Notes under the pieces: generated by a model
Told to the model about the DNA's origin: nothing
Seen by the model: the letters and a program-made list of their open reading frames with translations, nothing else
Database searches by the model: none
Source: Gemmatimonadota bacterium
GTDB taxonomy: Bacteria; Gemmatimonadota; Gemmatimonadetes; Gemmatimonadales; GWC2-71-9
Direction: 5' to 3'
Length of the DNA stretch: 8,764 nt
NCBI GenBank assembly: GCA_029862935.1
Contig: JAOTWK010000123.1
Location: 1-8,764, forward strand
Translations under genes and position numbers: made by a program
In this document: positions 1-7,064 of the stretch, piece after piece
Layout of the letters: every line of letters starts with the position of its first letter
Numbering within the stretch: position 1 is the stretch's first letter

Positions 1-305
1 GCGAAGACTCCCAACCGCGTGTCCAGGGTTTCGCGGTTCTGCAGGTCATACGAGTACTTCCCCTTCCAGCGGAAGCTCTCCCCCTGACGCCGTTCGACTC
101 CGCGAAGATCCGCGCCCTGATCCGCCAGTCGCTGAAGCTCTTCCTCGGGAAAATCGTCGCCAACGACGCCCACGATCTGCACAGGGTGAAACATCCCTGC
201 CGCGTAGGTGAAGAACACCGCTGACCCACCAAGGGCGTCCGCGGTCGCGCCGAACGGCGTCTCGACCGAATCCAATGCAATGCTCCCGACGACCAGAAGA
301 CTCAT
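1..305 (-). CDS. PfkB/ribokinase-family sugar kinase, N-terminal part (cut by window edge)
   Basis: This is the first 101 codons of a PfkB-family carbohydrate or nucleoside kinase, an enzyme class that moves phosphate from ATP to a sugar or nucleoside hydroxyl. The ATG at 305-303 opens a protein starting MSLLVVGSIALDSVETPFG, followed by the glycine-rich LGGSAVFF element (about residues 28-35), which matches the family's N-terminal substrate-binding GG motif. The stretch IVGVVGDDFPEEELQRLADQGADL is also typical. The C-terminal ATP-binding motif (GAGD) lies outside the window, so neither substrate nor completeness can be judged. The start is only 2 bases after the argS stop, with a GGA at 315-313 at ribosome-binding distance, so coupling to argS is likely. 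A frame beginning at 336 on the same strand is out of phase and lacks family motifs. Family is confident; substrate unknown. Confidence 0.88.
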   Translation of the reverse strand, partial: MSLLVVGSIALDSVETPFGATADALGGSAVFFTYAAGMFHPVQIVGVVGDDFPEEELQRLADQGADLRGVERRQGESFRWKGKYSYDLQNRETLDTRLGVF

Positions 306-307
306 GG

Positions 308-1954
308 CTACATCCGTTCCGGCGCCGACACTCCAAGCAGCGCCAATCCGTTCGCGATCACGATCTGCGCGGCTCGTGCCAATACCAGACGCGCCCGCTC
401 GACGCGCTCGCCCGAACCCAAGACCCGATGATGGTGGTACCACGCGTTCACGAGCTTCGCCAGTTCCTCGAGATAGGCGATGATCCGATGGGGCTCGAGG
501 TATTCGGCCGCCTTTTCGACGATCATCGGGAACTCGGCAAGCCGCTTGATGATTTCTTGCTCGCTGTCTTCGGAGAGCGCAGTCAGATCTGTTCCGGCCG
601 TCACTACCGCGTGCGGTGCCACTCCCGCCGTGCGAAAGATGCCCGCCATGCGCGTGTGGGCGTACTGCACATAGTAGACCGGGTTCTCTTCGGACTGCTT
701 GGTCGCCAAATCGATGTCGAAGACGAACTGCGTGTCCCCCCGTCGCATGAGGAAGAAATACCGAGCGGCGTCCACACCGGTTTCCTCGTACAGATCCCGC
801 AGCGAGACGAACTCCCCGGCACGTTTCGAGAACCGGACTTCTTCACCGTGACGCATCACGCGCACGAGCTGGACGATGACCACGTCGAAGAACTCGGCAG
901 GTGCCCCGAGGGCGGCGAGGGCGGCACGCATCCGCGGCACGTATCCATGGTGGTCAGCACCCCACACGTCTATCGCAACGTCGAACCCTCGCAACAACTT
1001 CGTTCGGTGGTACGCGATATCGGGCAGAAAATACGTGTACGTCCCGTCGCTCTTCCGAAGCACCCGATCTTTCGCGTCACCAAAGCGCGACGTATCGAGC
1101 CAGAGGGCACCGTCGCGCTCATAGACCAACGCACGCTGCTGCAGCGCATCGAGTGTCTCCGCAATGCTATCATCGCCGTAGACGTCCTGCTCGCGGCACA
1201 CGACGTCGAACCGCACGCCAAAATCCGCAAGGTCGCGGTCCTGTTCCTCCCGCTGCACCAGGACCGCGATGTCACGACACCGGATCGACCCTTCGTCGTC
1301 GGGCAGGTCGGCGAATTTCTTGCCCTGCTGAGAGAGCACGTCGGCGGCGAGCTCCTCCAAGTAGGCGCCGTGATAGCCGCCCTCCGGGATCGCCGCGTCG
1401 CGTCCGACGGCCTGTTGCACGCGGGCCCACAGGGATCGGCCCAGTCGGTCAATCTGGAGCCCCGCATCGTTGACGTAGAACTCGCGGGTTACCTCGTGGC
1501 CTGTCGCTTCGAGGAGAGCGGCAATGGCGTCGCCGAGCGCCGCACCCCGACCGTGCCCGACGTGAAGGGGACCGGTCGGATTCGCAGAGACGAACTCCAC
1601 GTTGACGCGCGTCCCAGCACCGGCAGACGAGTGGCCGTAGCGGTCAGCTTGCTGCACGACGCGTTCGATCACGCTTGCGAGCGCCGTGTCCGCAAGCCAG
1701 AAGTTGATGAACCCCGGGCCGGCGATCGCGGTCTTCTCGATCACGCCGGGCGGGACGTCGAGCGCGTCGACGATCTTCGAGGCGAGCGCACGGGGATTCT
1801 CCCCCGTCGCTTTCGCCAGCTGAAGTGCAACGGCGGTCGCCAGGTCACCGTGCGACCCATCCCGCGGTCGCTCGAGGCGAATGTCCGTTCCCGCGTGGCC
1901 CAGCGCCGTGAGTGTCGCGCTCAGTGCCTCGCGGAGCCGATCCGCTCCGGTCAG
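308..1954 (-). CDS. argS: Arginyl-tRNA synthetase, probable CTG start
   Basis: Class I aminoacyl-tRNA synthetase that charges tRNA-Arg with arginine in the cytoplasm. Numbered from the proposed CTG, it is 548 residues, in the normal range for ArgS. An N-terminal Add1-type tRNA-binding domain (about 1-85) ends in AIAGPGFINFWL. The Rossmann catalytic core follows, with the HIGH signature as HVGH at 131-134 within SANPTGPLHVGHGRG, the conserved block DIAYHRTKLLRGFD...VWGADHHGYVPRM, and the KMSKS loop as FSKRAG at 375-380. The DALR-type anticodon-binding domain starts near YVQYAHTRM (about 429) and runs to the end. The frame stays open to a GTG at 2149 and an ATG at 2140, but that 62-65 residue extension lies out of phase inside the zinc-ribbon gene and looks like shadow sequence. 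No in-frame ATG, GTG or TTG occurs between 2138 and the conserved N-terminal domain, so CTG at 1954-1952 is chosen. It overlaps the preceding TGA as CTGA and has GGGGG 7 bases upstream. Product is very confident; the start is inferred. Confidence 0.93.
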   Translation of the reverse strand: MTGADRLREALSATLTALGHAGTDIRLERPRDGSHGDLATAVALQLAKATGENPRALASKIVDALDVPPGVIEKTAIAGPGFINFWLADTALASVIERVVQQADRYGHSSAGAGTRVNVEFVSANPTGPLHVGHGRGAALGDAIAALLEATGHEVTREFYVNDAGLQIDRLGRSLWARVQQAVGRDAAIPEGGYHGAYLEELAADVLSQQGKKFADLPDDEGSIRCRDIAVLVQREEQDRDLADFGVRFDVVCREQDVYGDDSIAETLDALQQRALVYERDGALWLDTSRFGDAKDRVLRKSDGTYTYFLPDIAYHRTKLLRGFDVAIDVWGADHHGYVPRMRAALAALGAPAEFFDVVIVQLVRVMRHGEEVRFSKRAGEFVSLRDLYEETGVDAARYFFLMRRGDTQFVFDIDLATKQSEENPVYYVQYAHTRMAGIFRTAGVAPHAVVTAGTDLTALSEDSEQEIIKRLAEFPMIVEKAAEYLEPHRIIAYLEELAKLVNAWYHHHRVLGSGERVERARLVLARAAQIVIANGLALLGVSAPERM

Positions 1955-2232
1955 GACTTGGCCCCCGGATCTTTGGATTCGGACGGCGGGGAGGGCTTCT
2001 TCGGGCTCTTCGCCGGACCGTCGGGAGCCGGCGCTTCTGGCTTCGTGCCGCTCCGCTTGTAATCGGTCTCGTAGAACCCCGACCCCTTGAACACGACACC
2101 AGCCCCTCCAGTGATCACGCGCTCGCCCCGCGTTCCGCATTGGGGGCACTTGGCGCGCGTGTGATCACTGATCTTTTGAAGTTTGTCGTAGGTGTGTCCG
2201 CATTCGGGACAGCGATAGCCATAGGTGGGCAT
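1951..2232 (-). CDS. FmdB-family zinc-ribbon protein
   Basis: Small 93-residue protein starting MPTYGYRCPECGHTYD. The two CxxC knuckles, C8/C11 and C29/C32, form a zinc ribbon typical of the FmdB family, followed by the conserved phenylalanine/glycine-rich segment FKGSGFYETDYKR (about 48-60). The last 30 or so residues are a low-complexity tail rich in proline, lysine and serine. The family is often called a putative regulatory protein after the methylotroph gene fmdB, but its biochemical role is not established, so no function is assigned. The ATG at 2232-2230 gives exactly the family N-terminus. The 58-base gap before it is AT-rich and may hold a promoter. The stop codon overlaps the proposed argS start by 4 bases. 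Confidence 0.9.
   Translation of the reverse strand: MPTYGYRCPECGHTYDKLQKISDHTRAKCPQCGTRGERVITGGAGVVFKGSGFYETDYKRSGTKPEAPAPDGPAKSPKKPSPPSESKDPGAKS
1962..1966 (-). promoter_or_regulatory. Candidate ribosome-binding site deciding the argS start
   Basis: The minus strand reads GGGGG here, 7 bases before the CTG at 1954-1952. It can pair with the anti-Shine-Dalgarno CCUCC through one G-U wobble. Neither the ATG at 2140 nor the GTG at 2149 has a comparable purine run upstream, which supports the CTG start. The run also encodes part of the proline-glycine tail of the zinc-ribbon protein, so it could be coincidence in GC-rich sequence. Confidence 0.4.
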
Positions 2233-2290
2233 TGAATCGGAATCCGTAACTATATATGAATGGCGAACTTAGCCAGCCACGTCGCGGTGG
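2233..2290 (-). promoter_or_regulatory. Intergenic spacer with possible promoter for the zinc-ribbon/argS genes
   Basis: This is the only AT-rich non-coding gap in the window, between the mutase stop (2293-2291) and the zinc-ribbon ATG (2232). The minus strand contains CATATATAGTTACGG; TATAGT at 2254-2249 matches a sigma-70-type -10 box at 5 of 6 positions. At 15-19 base spacing I find no good -35 match (best TGGCTA at 2275-2270, 3 of 6, with a 15-base spacer). Transcription from this box would leave a very short leader of about 10 bases. No strong terminator hairpin with a U-run is visible for the mutase gene. Confidence 0.35.
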
Positions 2291-3832
2291 TCAAGCCGGT
2301 GCGCGAAACGTACCCCACGCCTCGCGCAAAGTATCGGCGATCTCACCGACGCTCGCGCGGGCGCGCACGGCGTCAATGATTGGGGGCATGAGCACGGCAT
2401 CACGGAGAGCGGCTTCCCTGAGGGCGTCGAGTGCACGCCGCCACACGTCCGGCCCGCGGCGTCCCCGGGCGGCGCGGAGGCGGACGACCTGCTGGTCCTC
2501 GAGCGTCACATAGTCCGGTTGCTCGAGTTTACGGGGCTCCTCCGACTCGCTGAAGCGATTGACGCCGACGATGTTCACGGCTCTGGACTCGACGTTCCGC
2601 TGATACTCGTATGCCGACTGCGCAATGGCGTCCTGGAAGAACCCTCGCTCAATCGCTCGCGCCGCGCCGCCCATCTGCTCGATTTCCGTGATTAGGCTCC
2701 CGGCCTCCCGCGCCAACTCGCCAGTCAGGTATTCGACGTAGTGCGAACCTCCGAGCGGATCCACAGTCTGCGCGGTCCCCGACTCGTGCGCGAGCACCTG
2801 TTGCGTGCGGAGCGCCAGGCGCGCCGCATCGGCGGACGGCAGCGACAGCGCCTCGTCGTAACTGTTGGTGTGCAGCGACTGCGTCCCCCCGAGCACGGCG
2901 GCAAGTGCCTGCACGGTCACCCGAACGACGTTGTTCAGCGGTTGCTGCGCCGTGAGCGTTGATCCGCCCGTCTGCGTGTGGAACCGCAGCCGACAGCTCT
3001 TGTCGGTGGCGCCGTAACGTTCCCGAAGGAGCGTTGCCCACAGGCGTCGGGCTGCACGAAATTTCGCGACTTCTTCGAAGAGATCATTGTGTGCCGCGAA
3101 GAAGAATGACACCCGCGGAGCGATGTCGTCGATCGGGATCCCCACCGCTAACGCCGCGTCCAAATACGCGAGTCCATTCGCGATCGTGAATGCCAGTTCC
3201 TGGACCGCGGTAGCGCCTGCCTCCCGCATGTGATACCCACTGACCGAGATCGGATTGAAGCTCATGCCGGCGTCGGCAACGAAGCGGAACACGTCGGTCG
3301 TCAGTCTGAGCGACGGCTCGATCGGAAAGATGTACGTCCCGCGCGCTACATACTCTTTGAGAACGTCGTTCTGGATGGTGCCCCGCAGCGCCGTCCGGTC
3401 TACGCCCCGCTCCTCGGCGGCAACGACGTACATGGCAAGCAGAATCGCCGCAGTGGCGTTGATCGTCATGGACGTGGAAACGCGATCGAGCGGAATGTCC
3501 GCGAAGACTAGCGCCAAGTCGTCGACCGTGTCGATCGCCACCCCGGCGCGGCCGACCTCCCCTTCCGCAATCGGCACATCGGAATCGTATCCCATTTGTG
3601 TAGGGAGATCGAATGCGACCGACAGTCCGGTCTGACCCGCCGCCAACAGCTCGCGAAACCGCACGTTCGTCTCTTCCGCCGTGCCGAACCCCGCATACTG
3701 CCGCATGGTCCACAGACGGCCGCGGTACATCGTGGGGTGAATACCGCGCGTGAACGGAAACTCCCCTGCGTTCTCAGGGCCGTATACCTGCTCGAGAGGG
3801 AGCCCTGACGGGGAGCGTCGCTCCTCGGTCAC
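2291..3832 (-). CDS. Methylmalonyl-CoA mutase large (catalytic) subunit, lacking the B12-binding domain
   Basis: Catalytic TIM-barrel subunit of an adenosylcobalamin-dependent acyl-CoA mutase, interconverting (R)-methylmalonyl-CoA and succinyl-CoA in propionate, odd-chain fatty acid and branched amino acid breakdown. At 513 residues it covers only the substrate-binding barrel. The C-terminal cobalamin domain with its DxHxxG motif is absent, so a separate small subunit must be encoded elsewhere. Specificity residues fit methylmalonyl-CoA rather than isobutyryl-CoA: Tyr46 in WTMRQYAGFG (Phe in isobutyryl-CoA mutases, Tyr89 in the Propionibacterium enzyme) and Arg164 in EYVARGTYIFP (Gln in isobutyryl-CoA mutases, Arg207 in Propionibacterium). 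Gln154 and the catalytic-site His201 in SGYHMREAG are also present. The start is a GTG at 3832-3830 overlapping the fbp stop as GTGA, with no strong ribosome site of its own, so translational coupling to fbp is likely. Substrate assignment rests on remembered alignments of characterised enzymes. Confidence 0.93.
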   Translation of the reverse strand: MTEERRSPSGLPLEQVYGPENAGEFPFTRGIHPTMYRGRLWTMRQYAGFGTAEETNVRFRELLAAGQTGLSVAFDLPTQMGYDSDVPIAEGEVGRAGVAIDTVDDLALVFADIPLDRVSTSMTINATAAILLAMYVVAAEERGVDRTALRGTIQNDVLKEYVARGTYIFPIEPSLRLTTDVFRFVADAGMSFNPISVSGYHMREAGATAVQELAFTIANGLAYLDAALAVGIPIDDIAPRVSFFFAAHNDLFEEVAKFRAARRLWATLLRERYGATDKSCRLRFHTQTGGSTLTAQQPLNNVVRVTVQALAAVLGGTQSLHTNSYDEALSLPSADAARLALRTQQVLAHESGTAQTVDPLGGSHYVEYLTGELAREAGSLITEIEQMGGAARAIERGFFQDAIAQSAYEYQRNVESRAVNIVGVNRFSESEEPRKLEQPDYVTLEDQQVVRLRAARGRRGPDVWRRALDALREAALRDAVLMPPIIDAVRARASVGEIADTLREAWGTFRAPA

Positions 3833-4848
3833 TGCACGGCTGCCGCGTCGACCTCGTTCACGATCCGCTCGACGAACGCAACATCTTCCGTGGAGCCCAA
3901 CAGCAGCGGCGTCCGTTGGTGCAGGTGAGTGGGTACGATGTCGAGAATGGGGCGGACCCCATCCGACGCCCGCCCGCCGGCCGCCTCGGCGATCAACGCG
4001 AGCGGCGCGGCTTCGTACAGGAGGCGCAGCTTGCCTTGCGGCGACTTCGAGTCCGCCGGATACATGAACACGCCGCCCGCCAACAGGTTGCGATGAAAGT
4101 CAGCCACCAACGACCCGATGTACCGTGCGTTCTTTCGGGTCGACAGGTCCTCGACACCCTTGAACAGCCCAACGACACGGCGATAGCCGTCAGTCCACCG
4201 CCGGTAGTAGCTCTCGTTGATCGAATAGAACCTTCCAACCGGCGGCGTCCGGATGTTGAACGTGTGCAGGCGAAACTCGCCGATGGTGGGATCGAGCGTG
4301 AAGAGATGCACCCCATGTCCAGCTGTGTACGCGAGCACCGTGCTCGACCCGTAGATGACGTAGCCCGCGGCCACCTGCTTCTTGCCGGGCTGCAGGCAGT
4401 CCTCGAGGGTACCCGGACCGCTCTTCGTCACTCGCCGATGAATCGAGAAGATAGTGCCGATCGAGACGTTGACGTCGATGTTCGATGACCCGTCGAGTGG
4501 GTCGAACAGCACTACGTACTTTCCGGAGTGCGGCCCGTCAGTGATGGGTACCGGTTCTTGGTCTTCTTCCGACGCCATCACACACACACGTCCCGAAAAC
4601 CCCAACGCCTGCTTCATCATGTCATTGGCGAGCACATCGAGCTTCTGTTGCTCTTCGCCCTGCACATTGGTCTCACCGTAGGCACCGAGGACGTCGACCA
4701 ACCCTGCCCTGCGCACGTACCCCGAAATGACCTTCGCCGCTAACGCGATGTCGTAGAGCAAGCTGGTGAGGTCACCGGTGGCCTCAGGGTACAGTCGTTC
4801 CTGCTCGAGGATGAAACGTTCGATCGTAACAATTGACGAATCCGACAC
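3829..4848 (-). CDS. fbp: Fructose-1,6-bisphosphatase, class I
   Basis: Cytoplasmic gluconeogenic enzyme hydrolysing fructose 1,6-bisphosphate to fructose 6-phosphate with Mg2+. Its 339 residues are the normal class I length. The N-terminus ERLYPEATGDLTSLLYDIALAAKVI matches the family's first helices. Metal-binding residues are visible: Glu94/Glu95 in MASEED, the signature DPLDGSSN at 116-123, and Glu279 in LRLLYEAAPLA. ARYIGSLVADFHRNLLAGG (about 241-259) is the sugar-phosphate-binding segment. The start is a GTG at 4848-4846 preceded by a good ribosome site (GGAGG at 4858-4854, 5-base spacing). The first 109 bases overlap the comEC reading frame in another phase, and the last 4 overlap the mutase start. 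Adjacency to the mutase suggests a link between propionyl-CoA use and gluconeogenesis, which is inference. Confidence 0.97.
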   Translation of the reverse strand: MSDSSIVTIERFILEQERLYPEATGDLTSLLYDIALAAKVISGYVRRAGLVDVLGAYGETNVQGEEQQKLDVLANDMMKQALGFSGRVCVMASEEDQEPVPITDGPHSGKYVVLFDPLDGSSNIDVNVSIGTIFSIHRRVTKSGPGTLEDCLQPGKKQVAAGYVIYGSSTVLAYTAGHGVHLFTLDPTIGEFRLHTFNIRTPPVGRFYSINESYYRRWTDGYRRVVGLFKGVEDLSTRKNARYIGSLVADFHRNLLAGGVFMYPADSKSPQGKLRLLYEAAPLALIAEAAGGRASDGVRPILDIVPTHLHQRTPLLLGSTEDVAFVERIVNEVDAAAVQ

Positions 4849-7040
4849 CCTAACCTCCCACCCGGAGTCCTGAAGTCTGTGTGCAGAATTGAAAAGTAAC
4901 TACCGTCGGTCTCGATGGTTACCGCGCCAGCGCGATCCGTGCGCCACACGTCGATACGGTGCATCCGTAAGCGGTCGAGCACGGCAGGTGCCGGGTGTCC
5001 ATACCGGTTCCGACCCACGCTGATCACGGCGGCCTGCGGTGCCAGCGCCCTCAACCACCCCTCGCTGGTGCCACCTGCCGAGCCATGATGGCCGACCTTG
5101 AGCACTTCCGCGCCTGTCACTGTCTCGAGCAGGGCTCGCTCCACCGTCCGTCCGACATCCCCCGCAAGCAGGGCGTCGAAACACCCATAGCGAAGATGGA
5201 TCACCAGCGAGTTCTCGTTCGGCACCAACTGACGCTCGATCCATTGGGCCGACGGGTGTAACACGGCCATCACGACGGAGTCCACAACGATCGTGTCGCC
5301 GGCACGGGCCGGTAGCCACGGAACTCCGCCGGCATCGACGCCCGCCAAGTAGTCCCGATAGAGCTGCGACGCCAACGGCTGCGCCGGCTCGATCACCAGC
5401 GCGGTCTCGAACTCGCGCAGCACAGCTGGTACCCCACCCACGTGGTCCGCGTCCCCGTGGGTCACCGCAACCAGCGACAGCCTGCGAACTCCATGGCGAC
5501 GCAGAAACGGTACCACCACCCGGCGCCCGGCATCGTACGCCCCTGACCGCGGTCCGGCATCGATCAAAAGCCAGCGGTTACCCGCCGTTCGAACGACGAT
5601 GGCATCACCCTGTCCCACGTCCAGCACGTGCAGGGCCACGGTCCCCTCACGACCAGGTTTCGCCCATGCCGCCACCGCCACGAGGAGCCAAGTGACGGTC
5701 GCCATCGTTGCGAGAAACCAGCGACCGGGGAGGCGCCATGCGTGACGGGCACGCCACATCCATACCGTCCCCGCCACCACCGCGAGCCATGGAACCGCAA
5801 ATTCCCAGCCCGGAGCCCCGGTGAGATGTCCACCCGGTACTCGCGCTGCAAGCCAAGCGATCCGCTCGAGCAGCGCGAGCGTTACCCCGCTGCCGCCCGC
5901 GAGTACGTCTCCCAATACGAGGCTGGCCAACAGCCCGGGAACGGCAACCGCTGCGACCGGGATCGCCACGAGGTTCGTGAGGAGCCCAATCGGCGCCACC
6001 GCGCCGAACGCGTATGCCGTGATCGGGGCCGTGAAGAGCACAGCGCCGAGCGACGACGCGGCGAGTCGCACCCCGGGTCTCCGGCGCCACCGCTGAGGCA
6101 CGCGCCGCGACCCCCAACTCGTTCCCAGTACCGCCGCCACGGATAGCCACGCTCCGACTTCGGCGGCCGCCGCGGGATTGACCTGCAACACGAGGAGCAC
6201 GGAGACCGCCAGCACTGCATGCGGCGACGGGTGCCGCTGCCGGGCACGGGCCACTGCGTAGACCGTCACGAATCCGGCTGCGCGGGTGGCCGGCGTCGGG
6301 AAGCCAAGCAGAGCCACGTATCCCCACGTGAGCGCGGCAGCTGCGGACCAGCGGTGCCGACGGATCCCGACCCAGCGGCATATCACGACGAGCCACGCGG
6401 CGACAATCCCCACGTGTAGTCCGGAAATGGCCAGCAAGTGGGCGACGCCGGCATCGGCAAAGTCGCGGCGGAGCTGCGGCTCGAGATCGAACCGCCGGCC
6501 CAACACCAGCGCTTCCACAATCCCTGCGCGCACCCCGTACAGTGACCGCACGCGTCGCGCGATCACATCCCGCACAGCGAATCGCAGTGATCGGCGACGC
6601 TCCAGCGACCGGAGGTGGATCACCCGCAGCACGCCGGACGCGTAGTAATCGCCGACCGCCAGCACAACAGATCCCGCCTCAGCGTCACTCCCCTGGATTC
6701 TCAGACGGAGGGGACCGTGACATCTCTCGGGGGCATGGATTACTGTGGCCGACGTCGTGCCGCGCGGTCCAAGCGCATCGTGCACACGCACCACCGCGGA
6801 CTTCCGACCGGCCGTCCACTGCACTCGGCACTCGGTTGCGGCACGTTCTGCGACCACGGTCCCGGCAACGGCACCGACGAACCAAGCGCCCACCAGCGCC
6901 CCCCACCATGGGCGCCACCACACCAACGCAACCATCCCGACCGCCGCACACCAAAACACCGCACCTGGTACCAAAACGACGAGGCCGGTCCACAGACCGG
7001 CCCCGTAACTCAGCGCAATGTGACCGATCGGTGGGATCAC
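4740..7040 (-). CDS. comEC: ComEC/Rec2 DNA-uptake channel with metallo-beta-lactamase domain
   Basis: Inner-membrane channel thought to carry single-stranded DNA into the cytoplasm during natural transformation. The 766 residues show all three usual parts. An N-terminal membrane/DUF4131-like region (1-150) has hydrophobic stretches at about 8-63. The Competence domain follows, with its signature LAISGLHVG at 203-211 and multiple membrane segments to about 460. The C-terminal soluble metallo-beta-lactamase domain carries DVGQGD (474-479), THGDADHVGG (527-536), GDVG (627-630) and HHGS (651-654), so the metal ligands look intact. The start is a GTG at 7040-7038, 24 bases after the miaB stop; an ATG at 7056 is in another frame. 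The start lies in a perfect inverted repeat. The conserved domain ends near residue 720, but the frame continues about 45 residues, the last 35 codons overlapping fbp. That tail is rich in Ser, Arg and Thr and looks unselected. Function in transformation depends on pilus and ComEA-type genes not seen here. Confidence 0.94.
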   Translation of the reverse strand: MIPPIGHIALSYGAGLWTGLVVLVPGAVFWCAAVGMVALVWWRPWWGALVGAWFVGAVAGTVVAERAATECRVQWTAGRKSAVVRVHDALGPRGTTSATVIHAPERCHGPLRLRIQGSDAEAGSVVLAVGDYYASGVLRVIHLRSLERRRSLRFAVRDVIARRVRSLYGVRAGIVEALVLGRRFDLEPQLRRDFADAGVAHLLAISGLHVGIVAAWLVVICRWVGIRRHRWSAAAALTWGYVALLGFPTPATRAAGFVTVYAVARARQRHPSPHAVLAVSVLLVLQVNPAAAAEVGAWLSVAAVLGTSWGSRRVPQRWRRRPGVRLAASSLGAVLFTAPITAYAFGAVAPIGLLTNLVAIPVAAVAVPGLLASLVLGDVLAGGSGVTLALLERIAWLAARVPGGHLTGAPGWEFAVPWLAVVAGTVWMWRARHAWRLPGRWFLATMATVTWLLVAVAAWAKPGREGTVALHVLDVGQGDAIVVRTAGNRWLLIDAGPRSGAYDAGRRVVVPFLRRHGVRRLSLVAVTHGDADHVGGVPAVLREFETALVIEPAQPLASQLYRDYLAGVDAGGVPWLPARAGDTIVVDSVVMAVLHPSAQWIERQLVPNENSLVIHLRYGCFDALLAGDVGRTVERALLETVTGAEVLKVGHHGSAGGTSEGWLRALAPQAAVISVGRNRYGHPAPAVLDRLRMHRIDVWRTDRAGAVTIETDGSYFSILHTDFRTPGGRLGCRIRQLLRSNVSSSSRNDCTLRPPVTSPACSTTSR
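4854..4858 (-). promoter_or_regulatory. Ribosome-binding site of fbp
   Basis: The minus strand reads GGAGG, 5 bases before the GTG start of fbp at 4848. It fixes the start despite the comEC frame running across this region. It is the clearest Shine-Dalgarno sequence in the window. Confidence 0.7.
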
Positions 7041-7048
7041 CGATCGGT
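7023..7048 (-). repeat. Perfect inverted repeat spanning the comEC start codon
   Basis: Two copies of ACCGATCGGT (7023-7032 and 7039-7048) are separated by 6 bases. Each copy is itself a palindrome, so the pair is both a direct and an inverted repeat. In RNA the two arms can form a 10-base-pair stem with a 6-base loop. The comEC GTG (7040-7038) uses the last two bases of the 5' arm and the first loop base, so the start would be partly hidden. No U-run follows, so a rho-independent terminator is unlikely. As DNA, the two spaced palindromes could also be a protein-binding site. Confidence 0.6.
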
Positions 7049-7064
7049 CGCCTCATCAGTGCGT

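Noticed and set aside
275..2062. A 595-codon open frame on the plus strand opposite argS
   Set aside because: It is antisense to a clearly conserved ArgS, has no recognisable motif, and is the expected mirror of strong G/C third-position bias on the other strand.
1955..2149. N-terminal extension of argS by up to 65 residues
   Set aside because: It lies out of phase within the zinc-ribbon gene, is Arg-rich without ArgS similarity, and lacks a ribosome-binding site at 2140 or 2149.
4576..4590. Short CA-repeat inside fbp as a phase-variation tract
   Set aside because: Only about five CA units, in frame with a conserved Val-Cys-Val-Met segment of the enzyme; too short and not near the start.
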